7,226 bases of DNA, taken from assembly GCA_000183865.1 (NCBI GenBank), contig CM001047.1:91846-99071 (forward strand), read 5' to 3'. Below the pieces are notes generated by a model that was not told the origin of the DNA, did no database searches, and saw only the letters and a program-made list of their open reading frames with translations. A program made the position numbers and the translations under genes. Positions 1 to 5,236 of this stretch are shown here, piece by piece (the stretch's first letter is position 1; every line of letters starts with the position of its first letter). The stretch comes from Listeria marthii FSL S4-120 (GTDB lineage: Bacteria; Bacillota; Bacilli; Lactobacillales; Listeriaceae).

Positions 1-457
1 GAAAAAAAAGCGTAAAGCAGACTTGGAAAAATATAAGTCTAGAGAAAAAGGCGAAATAAAAGCACAACAAGATAGGTTAGCAAATTATAAGAAAAAACAA
101 GCTACAATCGAAGAGCAAATTGAAACCTTTAATCAACATATAAAAAATATTCAAAATGCAGTAAATACATGGAGTTCTCCATATAGTAGTTTTACTAGTT
201 TTAAGGATAGTTTTTTTACACCAGATATTCAAGGTTTGTATGCAAATGACATTTCAGAAAATCTAAATGGACTTCATAAAAAAATAAAATCAATGACAGA
301 TTATAGTGCAGATTTATATTTTTATACGGATTCTATAAAACAAAATTTAGAAAATAAAAGAGATGATATTCTTAGTAAAATTAATGGTTGTAATAATAGT
401 ATTGAGTATAGTATAGGTAAAATTAATGATATGAATAAAATATTAAATTCTTTATAA
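1..457 (+). CDS. T7SS-associated helical protein, YwqH/DUF5082-like, 5' truncated
   Basis: The reading frame is open to the left edge (first whole codon at base 2), so the gene starts outside the window. The TTG at 23 is not a convincing start: no ribosome binding site precedes it, and the upstream codons continue the same Lys-rich helix. The visible ~151 residues are charged, heptad-like and almost entirely helix-forming, with a long N-terminal coiled coil, a Ser/Phe-rich middle and a C-terminal helix ending in N-S-L. There is no signal peptide or membrane segment. Small helical proteins of this kind (B. subtilis YwqH, DUF5082) precede polymorphic toxin genes in T7SS modules and are thought to act as effector partners. 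The family call is inferred from size, helical character and position. The next gene begins 13 nt downstream behind a near-perfect Shine-Dalgarno sequence, which fits an operon. Confidence 0.6.
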   Translation, partial: KKKRKADLEKYKSREKGEIKAQQDRLANYKKKQATIEEQIETFNQHIKNIQNAVNTWSSPYSSFTSFKDSFFTPDIQGLYANDISENLNGLHKKIKSMTDYSADLYFYTDSIKQNLENKRDDILSKINGCNNSIEYSIGKINDMNKILNSL

Positions 458-470
458 AGGAGGTTCTAGA

Positions 471-785
471 ATGGGACAATTAACAGAAGGCGGGGGAGCA
501 AGTCCAAGTGATAAAATAAGTATTAATTTAACCGCAATTGAAAAGCAGAGGCAAGATTTAAAAGATATTTATAAAAATATTAGACTAGCTCTGGAAAATT
601 TAGACAAGACTTTTGGAAAATTAGAAGATCATATGAAAGGTGAGGCATCAGACAATATACAAGATTATGTAGCTAATATTAGGCAAGATATTATTACTCC
701 AGCATATGAATATAATGATAAAGTGATTGTTATGTTAAATGCTGTTGAAGCAACTTATAGCGAAGAAGCATTACAGGTTTTATAA
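471..785 (+). CDS. Small WXG100-like/YwqI-like helical T7SS partner protein
   Basis: This encodes 104 residues from an ATG preceded by AAAGGAGG with good spacing. After a flexible Gly-rich N-terminus (about 1-15) come two long amphipathic helices joined by a turn around M-K-G-E-A-S. That is the hairpin expected of WXG100/ESAT-6-like or DUF5344 (YwqI) proteins, but Met occupies the place of the Trp in the W-x-G turn. A Y-E-Y-N-D stretch in the second helix fits the loose Y-x-x-x-D/E pattern linked to T7SS export, although it is not at the extreme C-terminus. There is no signal peptide. By analogy with B. subtilis ywqHI and Staphylococcus Lap proteins, it probably binds the helical N-terminus of the large protein encoded downstream and is exported or delivered with it. 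That role is inferred; the fold class is fairly well supported. Confidence 0.6.
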   Translation: MGQLTEGGGASPSDKISINLTAIEKQRQDLKDIYKNIRLALENLDKTFGKLEDHMKGEASDNIQDYVANIRQDIITPAYEYNDKVIVMLNAVEATYSEEALQVL

Positions 786-809
786 ATCATGAAATAGAAA
801 GGTGATAAA

Positions 810-1256
810 ATGGAAAATAATAAAATATCAGCATTTACAATGCCAATAAAAAACGGCGGTAATGCTAAATCTGACAGTACAGTTAATCCAATTCAGTCTA
901 TCAATGCTAATGCTTCACAAATGTATAGAATTAGTACATCAAGTAGTACAGCAATTAAATATGATATTGAAAGAATTGAAGCAACTCTTTATGTAGATGC
1001 GGCAGTTGGTTTTGCTCAACTTGATAAAGCAATTTCTAAATTGAGTAATTTAATTCCAGTTATTACTGAAAATGATTGGAAAGGCAGTTCTGTAAATGGT
1101 TACAAAGAATATGTCAATGAATATATTGTTTATTTAAAGGGTGTAAGAGAGTTACTGAAAGGAACCTCAGAAAAAATAATAAAAGGTTCTGAGAAAATGA
1201 AAGAAATTGATTTACAAATGGGACAACAAATGGGAATAGAGGAGTGGAAAATATAA
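810..1256 (+). CDS. WXG100-like protein with N-terminal extension
   Basis: This encodes 148 residues; the ATG follows an AAAGGTGA ribosome binding site. Residues 1-45 are polar, Ser/Asn-rich and probably disordered. Residues 48-140 form two helices around a D-W-K-G-S-S turn (W90, G92) followed by a Tyr eight residues after the Trp, which is the signature of WXG100/ESAT-6-like T7SS proteins. The second helix is amphipathic, and the tail is Met/Gln-rich. Typical WXG100 proteins are about 100 residues, so the N-terminal extension is unusual. No signal peptide is present, which fits T7SS export. The stop codon overlaps the next start (TAATG, 1254-1258), so this protein and the large downstream protein are probably translated in a coupled way and may bind one another. 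The WXG-type fold is supported by motif and spacing; the partner role is inferred. Confidence 0.62.
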   Translation: MENNKISAFTMPIKNGGNAKSDSTVNPIQSINANASQMYRISTSSSTAIKYDIERIEATLYVDAAVGFAQLDKAISKLSNLIPVITENDWKGSSVNGYKEYVNEYIVYLKGVRELLKGTSEKIIKGSEKMKEIDLQMGQQMGIEEWKI

Positions 1257-2524
1257 TGGGAGGAAATCCAAATGCAAGAGTCTTGACAACAGAGACTGTA
1301 AATTTTTACAACAAATATATTTCACAGACCATGGATGACTATTTCGAATTCTATAGTAAGGTATGGAAAGAATTGAAAGGAATAGACCAAATAATAGATG
1401 AAAGCGATATAAAAGGTGTTTTTAAAGTAGGCTACTGTCCAGAAGGAGGAAGTAAATTCAACAATGTAGCTGATTATGGAGGAGAATTACACAATAGATT
1501 TATTAACTACACTGCCCGAAAAGATGCCCTAACAGATAAGTTTAAAACAGCTAAAGAATTTTATTTTTTCGCAGATAAAACACTTTATGGCAAATTTATG
1601 GAACGTAAAAATGAATTTATAAAACTTAATTCATTATTAGGTAAATATGGTTCATTTTTACAAGGGGATAGAATAAATAGTGCTAGTTACAATAGCGAAA
1701 TGAAAACATTACGAGCAGAAATGTATAAAATTAGTACTGTTCAGGAACAGGTAGTAAGAGATATATTTGATGTTTACAGTAATTCCATGTTAGGAGAGGG
1801 AGAAATTGCAAAAAGAATTAAAGATAAGTATGGAAATACCGTATCAAAAGAGCAACTAGATATACTCATTGCATATGCGCAATGGATTGTATTAAAGCAA
1901 AGAAGCGACGGAACATGGAGAAGTGATGAAAGTTTACTTGCAAAAGACGCCAAGGTTTGTCTAGTCCGAGGTGAGGATGGAAATTTAAAGCTTATGCCTC
2001 AGGATGAAGTAAAGGATAAAGGCGAAATTCAATTTACAATTCCAGGAGTAAATGTATCTAAAGTAGTTACAGCAGGATTTGATTTTGGTGTAGATAAAAA
2101 GGGAAATATAGTCGCACCAGAGGACTGGAAATTACCTAAGAAAGAGGTAGGATTTGGAGCGGCTGTTAATTTTAGTGCGCTGGGTATAGAATTTCCAAAT
2201 AATTTTAATGAAGATAAAGCGGTGCAAAAGCTTAAACTTAATAAAGTTGAGACGGGAAACATAGAAATAAACGCTAACACATCAACTCAAGGTATTTCAG
2301 TGGGAGCTCATGTTTCTGGAGTAGAAGCGTCCGGAACTATTCTTGATTGGCATGGGAGGGATACTGGGTTTAGTGTGAAAGTTAATTTATCGGTATTAAC
2401 AGCAGGAGCAGAAGCAAAAATAACAATGGCTAATGGTATATCATTTAAACTCGGCACAGGTTTGATTGGAGCGGGTATTTCTGCAAACACATATGATGTA
2501 ATTGATAAAAGGCTTAAATTTTAA
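1256..2524 (+). CDS. Candidate T7SS-secreted polymorphic effector with glycine-rich C-terminal domain
   Basis: I chose the ATG at 1256 (422 residues): it overlaps the upstream stop (TAATG) and has GAGGAG 11 nt ahead. An in-frame GTG at 1244 lies inside that ribosome binding site and has none of its own. Residues 1 to ~200 are mostly helical and charged, with Trp/Tyr/Phe-rich segments, as in LXG-type targeting domains, but I find no clear LXG motif. Residues ~210-260 form a linker with a W-R-S-D-E motif. Residues ~263-422 are Gly/Ala/Ser/Val-rich with alternating hydrophobics and a G-T-G-L-I-G-A-G run (~399-407). No nuclease, ADP-ribosyltransferase, lipase or NADase motif is visible. A Y-D-V-I-D sequence (413-417) fits the Y-x-x-x-D/E export pattern. 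A membrane-active toxin, as described for staphylococcal TspA, is one possibility. The effector call rests on layout, not on a recognised toxin fold. Confidence 0.55.
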   Translation: MGGNPNARVLTTETVNFYNKYISQTMDDYFEFYSKVWKELKGIDQIIDESDIKGVFKVGYCPEGGSKFNNVADYGGELHNRFINYTARKDALTDKFKTAKEFYFFADKTLYGKFMERKNEFIKLNSLLGKYGSFLQGDRINSASYNSEMKTLRAEMYKISTVQEQVVRDIFDVYSNSMLGEGEIAKRIKDKYGNTVSKEQLDILIAYAQWIVLKQRSDGTWRSDESLLAKDAKVCLVRGEDGNLKLMPQDEVKDKGEIQFTIPGVNVSKVVTAGFDFGVDKKGNIVAPEDWKLPKKEVGFGAAVNFSALGIEFPNNFNEDKAVQKLKLNKVETGNIEINANTSTQGISVGAHVSGVEASGTILDWHGRDTGFSVKVNLSVLTAGAEAKITMANGISFKLGTGLIGAGISANTYDVIDKRLKF

Positions 2525-2540
2525 ATAGAGGAGGAGTATT

Positions 2541-3098
2541 ATGAATTATAAAGTAGTATTATCGATGTTACTGGTTGCCATGGTAGTTCTAGTAGGCTGT
2601 GGGCAAACAAGTAGTAATGTAGAAATTGAACAAAAAGAAAGCTCCAAAAAGAATACTGTCCAAGTAATAACGCCACCAGTGCTCATAAAGGATGGGGTAA
2701 CACAGGAAGGCGACCAAAAAGCAATAGAAGATGCACAAAAATTCGTTACAGAAAAGAGCACTACCGCAGAGGGCGAATTGGGAATGAATGTAGTTGAAAT
2801 AGTGAGTATTGACGGAGGAAAACCTTCAAAATATGCTTTTTTTCAAGTTCTAGAAAATCGATCAAATAATGAACTATCAAATGTTGAAATGTATTTTACA
2901 ATTACTAATAAATTGACCCAAAAGGTAATTTATAACAATGAACGAGTGTTTCTTTCTAAAGAAGACTATGGCATAGTGAAACCAAATGAGGCAGTGCCAT
3001 TTAAAGTAGCAATTCCAGATGAAGAAGGAATAACTAAAGGAATAACCCCCCAAGATTATACATTTGAATGGGAAGTTACTAATGCTGATATCAAATAA
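2541..3098 (+). CDS. Predicted lipoprotein with C-terminal beta-sandwich-like domain
   Basis: This encodes 185 residues, and the ATG follows GAGGAGG with good spacing. The N-terminus is a classic lipoprotein signal: M-N-Y-K, a hydrophobic core (5-18) and the lipobox L-V-G-C with Cys20 as the lipidated residue. A polar linker (21 to ~75) leads to a beta-rich domain (about 80-185) containing V-L-E-N-R-S, D-Y-G-I-V-K-P-N-E-A (142-151) and Y-T-F-E-W. That pattern resembles small extracellular Ig-like/FxLYD-type domains; the family is not certain. The mature protein should sit on the outer face of the membrane. It lies 16 nt after the candidate effector and is probably in the same operon. Lipoproteins serve as immunity proteins for some T7SS toxins (TilA for the staphylococcal lipase TslA), so an immunity role is plausible but unproven. 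The same domain recurs twice downstream. Confidence 0.72.
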   Translation: MNYKVVLSMLLVAMVVLVGCGQTSSNVEIEQKESSKKNTVQVITPPVLIKDGVTQEGDQKAIEDAQKFVTEKSTTAEGELGMNVVEIVSIDGGKPSKYAFFQVLENRSNNELSNVEMYFTITNKLTQKVIYNNERVFLSKEDYGIVKPNEAVPFKVAIPDEEGITKGITPQDYTFEWEVTNADIK

Positions 3099-3110
3099 TT
3101 AGTAAATTAA

Positions 3111-3275
3111 GTTAAAAATATAGTTTATAAGAGTGTTTTAAGGAAATTGAAGAAGATGATGTTCTCAAGCCTAATCAAGCTACCCCATTTAAAATATCGA
3201 AATTTTACACCTGAAATGACTGTTCAAGACTATGATTTTGAGTGGGGAATAACAAGTTCAAAAATGAAGGAATAA
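3111..3275 (+). pseudogene. Frameshifted remnant of a paralogue of the preceding lipoprotein
   Basis: This stretch looks intergenic but encodes two fragments matching the C-terminus of the upstream lipoprotein. In the frame starting at 3158 it reads D-V-L-K-P-N-Q-A-T-P-F-K-I, against G-I-V-K-P-N-E-A-V-P-F-K-V in the intact gene. It then shifts frame, and in the frame ending at the TAA of 3273-3275 it reads T-P-E-M-T-V-Q-D-Y-D-F-E-W, against I-T-P-Q-D-Y-T-F-E-W. At DNA level, TTTATAA and GAGTGTTT match the intact copy but eight intervening bases are missing, giving a second lesion near 3129-3131. No signal peptide, start or ribosome binding site remains. I read it as the 3' end of a tandem duplicate, decayed or left by an unequal crossover. 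Confidence 0.7.
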
Positions 3276-3303
3276 TCATTTGCAGAATAAGGGAGGCGTT
3301 ATG

Positions 3304-3759
3304 ATGAAACTAAATTGGCCAAAATACATGTATGAAGATGCGGACATAAAAGAACAATTTTTAACAAAGAAAAATCAAGCTGTTTTACAAGAATACGAGC
3401 AGAATGTTAACGCAATCCAGTTGGAATTGCAAGAAAAGATTATGTTAGTTAAGGGACCAGTCTATATTAAAGAGGAGTTCATAGATCAAACCATAATTCT
3501 TTTAAATAACAGTGCAACTAGTATAGCTGATGTTCAATTAGAAATAGAACTAACGCTTCATACTGGTGAAAGTTTAGTAGGAAAGTTCTTATTACAAGCA
3601 GAAAAATATGGAGAAATTTTGCCTAATGAAGGAATTGTAGAATTTTGTCGTTTCCCTAATAACAGTAAATTAGCTGAAATGACTCTGAAAAGTACGGAAT
3701 ATGAAGTTAAGTCAGAACTAACTTATACTAATTTATTAGCAGAAGATGGGGAGGAATAA
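3304..3759 (+). CDS. Leaderless protein sharing the lipoprotein domain pattern
   Basis: This encodes about 151 residues. GGGAGG (3291-3296) lies 7 nt before the ATG at 3304 and 4 nt before the adjacent ATG at 3301, and either may be used. An upstream in-frame TTG (3280) lacks a ribosome binding site. There is no signal peptide or membrane helix. An N-terminal charged helical part (~1-45) precedes a beta-rich domain whose I-I-L-L-N-N-S and K-Y-G-E-I-L-P-N-E-G segments line up with V-L-E-N-R-S and D-Y-G-I-V-K-P-N-E-A of the upstream lipoprotein. It therefore looks like a cytoplasmic relative of that domain, or a copy that lost its export signal. The membrane-protein gene follows after 2 nt, so the two are probably translationally coupled and may act together. 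No function is recognised; antitoxin, chaperone or immunity accessory are possibilities suggested only by position. Confidence 0.65.
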   Translation: MKLNWPKYMYEDADIKEQFLTKKNQAVLQEYEQNVNAIQLELQEKIMLVKGPVYIKEEFIDQTIILLNNSATSIADVQLEIELTLHTGESLVGKFLLQAEKYGEILPNEGIVEFCRFPNNSKLAEMTLKSTEYEVKSELTYTNLLAEDGEE

Positions 3760-3761
3760 GC

Positions 3762-4187
3762 GTGCGGGTTTTAGGAGGAATAATAACCATCGTGGAAGGC
3801 ATATTGCTGACTATTGTATTTGGTAAGTCTATGAATGACGGGATAACAAGAGATATGGATAGCGTTGTGGCGTGGATTGTGTTTTTAGGAATTATATTAG
3901 TTGTTACAGGAATAATAGGATTGGTGAGTAGGAAAAAAATAATAGCAGTTTGTTGGTTTATAATTGGTGGGATATTGCTAATTTTACCAGAGGCGGCTTC
4001 AAATCAGTTGTATATAATTCAAATTCCATTTTTTATTTCGATGATGAGTATTTTAGCGGGAATTTTATTTTTGATTAGTTTAAGTAATGAAAAAAGAAGA
4101 GATGAAATTAGATGGAAAGCACCAACAGAAGTAGAAACTCAACAAAATACGGCGGAATACTTTAAGCGGATTTCAAAAGGTGAGTGA
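3762..4187 (+). CDS. Four-helix membrane protein, candidate immunity protein
   Basis: This encodes 141 residues from a GTG start. GGGGAGG inside the end of the preceding gene gives 7-nt spacing, and only 2 nt separate that gene's stop from this start. Four hydrophobic segments are visible at about 3-20, 35-55, 60-76 and 84-107. A charged tail (108-141, beginning N-E-K-R-R-D-E) should be cytoplasmic by the positive-inside rule, giving an N-in/C-in topology. No enzyme or transporter motif is seen. Known immunity proteins against membrane-depolarising T7SS toxins, such as the DUF443 proteins protecting from staphylococcal TspA, are small polytopic membrane proteins encoded downstream of the toxin. 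This gene fits that position and topology, but I recognise no sequence family. It is the last intact gene of the cassette. Confidence 0.65.
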   Translation: MRVLGGIITIVEGILLTIVFGKSMNDGITRDMDSVVAWIVFLGIILVVTGIIGLVSRKKIIAVCWFIIGGILLILPEAASNQLYIIQIPFFISMMSILAGILFLISLSNEKRRDEIRWKAPTEVETQQNTAEYFKRISKGE

Positions 4188-4190
4188 AAA

Positions 4191-4349
4191 ATGTTTGGAA
4201 AGGTAGTTTTGTCATTAGTTTAAAGATTATCTTGTGACGAATTGTGCGATTTTAAGAGTTAATATTACTCATTATTAAAAATTCAAATTCTTAATCGAGT
4301 AGGCTTGCCAGATGGTAAAAAGGTGGACGTAGATAACATAATTAAATGA
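4191..4349 (+). pseudogene. Possible decayed small gene at the end of the cassette
   Basis: An ATG at 4191 sits behind AAAGGTGAG with normal spacing and begins a hydrophobic M-F-G-K-V-V-L-S-L-V, which is stopped by TAA after ten codons (4221-4223). The same frame continues past a second TAA (4260-4262) into 28 clean codons (4263-4346) containing N-R-V-G-L-P-D-G-K-K-V-D-V-D, then TGA at 4347. A real ribosome binding site followed by a same-frame, protein-like tail suggests a gene inactivated by nonsense mutations or an internal deletion. The evidence is thin: the pieces are short, and I cannot name a parent protein. The rest of the 4188-4447 gap holds only the promoter described next; I see no convincing terminator in it. 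Confidence 0.3.
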
Positions 4350-4399
4350 AAAAGGAATAATCAAAATTCTTTGCTTTAAAAACATCCATGTTAATTTTC

Positions 4400-4431
4400 C
4401 TGGCACCCCCAATCCCCTCACCTGCTATACT
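4400..4431 (+). promoter_or_regulatory. Extended -10 promoter of the PEP-mutase/ada operon
   Basis: TGC-TATACT (4423-4431) is an extended -10 element with five of six consensus bases in the hexamer. The only -35-like sequence, CTGGCA (4400-4405), matches TTGACA at four of six positions but is 20 bp away, so recognition probably depends on the TGn extension. Transcription should start near 4437-4439, giving a leader of about 25 nt. Confidence 0.6.
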
Positions 4432-4455
4432 AACTCCATCCTAACAAATGGAGTT
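4432..4455. promoter_or_regulatory. Perfect 8-bp inverted repeat at the promoter (candidate operator or leader hairpin)
   Basis: AACTCCAT (4432-4439) and ATGGAGTT (4448-4455) are exact reverse complements separated by 8 bp. The repeat begins directly after the -10 hexamer and spans the predicted transcription start, as operators for dimeric regulators often do. Its right arm contains the GGAG that serves as ribosome binding site for the ATG at 4463. If transcription starts far enough upstream, it could also fold into an RNA hairpin hiding that site. It does not resemble the E. coli Ada box that I know. Confidence 0.5.
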
Positions 4456-4462
4456 GAAACCA

Positions 4463-5236
4463 ATGACAAAAAACTTTAATAAACTAAAAACCCTACACGA
4501 ACTACCCACCCCACTAATCCTCTACAACTGCTGGGACGTCGCATCTGCCAAAGCTATCCAACAAGGCGGAGCACCAGTAATAGCGACAAGCAGTTATGCA
4601 ATTGCAGAATCACTTGGCGTAGTGGACGGGGAGCATTTAACTTTTGATGAAATGCTCCTCATTATTACGCGTATCGCTCTGAATGTGAGTCTGCCGTTGA
4701 CGGTGGATATTGAAAGTGGTTATGCCAATGATTTGGAGGAACTGGCTCAGAATATTGAGCGGTTACTGGCGATTGGGGTTTGCGGTGTGAACTTGGAAGA
4801 TCAGCTGATTGGCTCTGCAAATCCTACGCTCTGCAGTGTGGAGGAGCAATGTGATAAAATCAAGACAATCAAAGAAACGGCGGCGAAAATGAGTACGGAT
4901 ATTTTTGTCAATGCGCGGACAGATGTCTTTTTCCAAGGGCGCGAAGAAACGGAAGACTTGGCGCGAGAAGCGATTAACAGGGCGAAAGCATACAAAGAGG
5001 CTGGGGCGGATGCTATTTTCATTCCAGGGCTGTTATCGCCAAAATTAATTCGTGCTTTTGTAGAAAAATCACCACTTCCGGTTAACGTCATGATGATGGA
5101 TGGGATGATCTCGAGCGCAGAATTACAAGAAATTGGTGTAAAAAGAATCAGTTATGGACCGTTTAGCTTTTTTCGGGCCAATTTAGCGATTCAGCAGGAA
5201 GTAGAGCGGATTTTTGCGGGAGGGGAAGCCTTGTGA
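4463..5236 (+). CDS. Isocitrate lyase/PEP mutase superfamily enzyme
   Basis: I prefer the ATG at 4463 (257 residues), 9 nt after an ATGGAG ribosome binding site. The in-frame ATG at 4448 is part of that site and has no ribosome binding site of its own. The protein is a TIM-barrel ICL/PEPM member: Y-N-C-W-D-V-A-S-A (21-29), the metal/substrate motif D-I-E-S-G-Y (82-87, compare D-A-D-T-G-Y in PEP mutase), N-L-E-D-Q (110-114, E112 being the expected further metal ligand) and F-V-N-A-R-T-D (148-154). The ICL K-K-C-G-H signature is absent, so it is not a true isocitrate lyase. Members act on 2-oxoacids or PEP (mutase, hydrolase, decarboxylase or lyase), and the exact reaction cannot be read here. 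It resembles genes annotated as carboxyphosphonoenolpyruvate phosphonomutase (lmo0075 as I recall). Its stop overlaps the ada start, so the two are coupled. Confidence 0.85.
   Translation: MTKNFNKLKTLHELPTPLILYNCWDVASAKAIQQGGAPVIATSSYAIAESLGVVDGEHLTFDEMLLIITRIALNVSLPLTVDIESGYANDLEELAQNIERLLAIGVCGVNLEDQLIGSANPTLCSVEEQCDKIKTIKETAAKMSTDIFVNARTDVFFQGREETEDLAREAINRAKAYKEAGADAIFIPGLLSPKLIRAFVEKSPLPVNVMMMDGMISSAELQEIGVKRISYGPFSFFRANLAIQQEVERIFAGGEAL

Noticed and set aside
1244..1255. GTG at 1244 as the start of the candidate effector
   Set aside because: It lies within the GAGGAG that serves the ATG at 1256 and has no ribosome binding site of its own; the ATG also overlaps the upstream stop.
2029..2761. 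Minus-strand reading frames opposite the effector and the lipoprotein
   Set aside because: They mirror well-supported plus-strand genes, lack ribosome binding sites and show no recognisable protein pattern.
3280..3303. TTG at 3280 as start of the leaderless protein
   Set aside because: No ribosome binding site precedes it, and the extension would translate through the GGGAGG that serves the ATGs at 3301/3304.
3269..4363. Repeated 10-mer GGAATAATCA at 3269-3278 and 4354-4363
   Set aside because: It is short and AT-rich with only weak flanking similarity; it may be chance or the echo of duplicated gene ends, and is not enough to call a repeat or attachment site.
4221..4380. Search for a terminator after the T7SS cassette
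   Set aside because: Only a weak interrupted inverted repeat near 4255-4270 was found, with no GC stem and no T tract.
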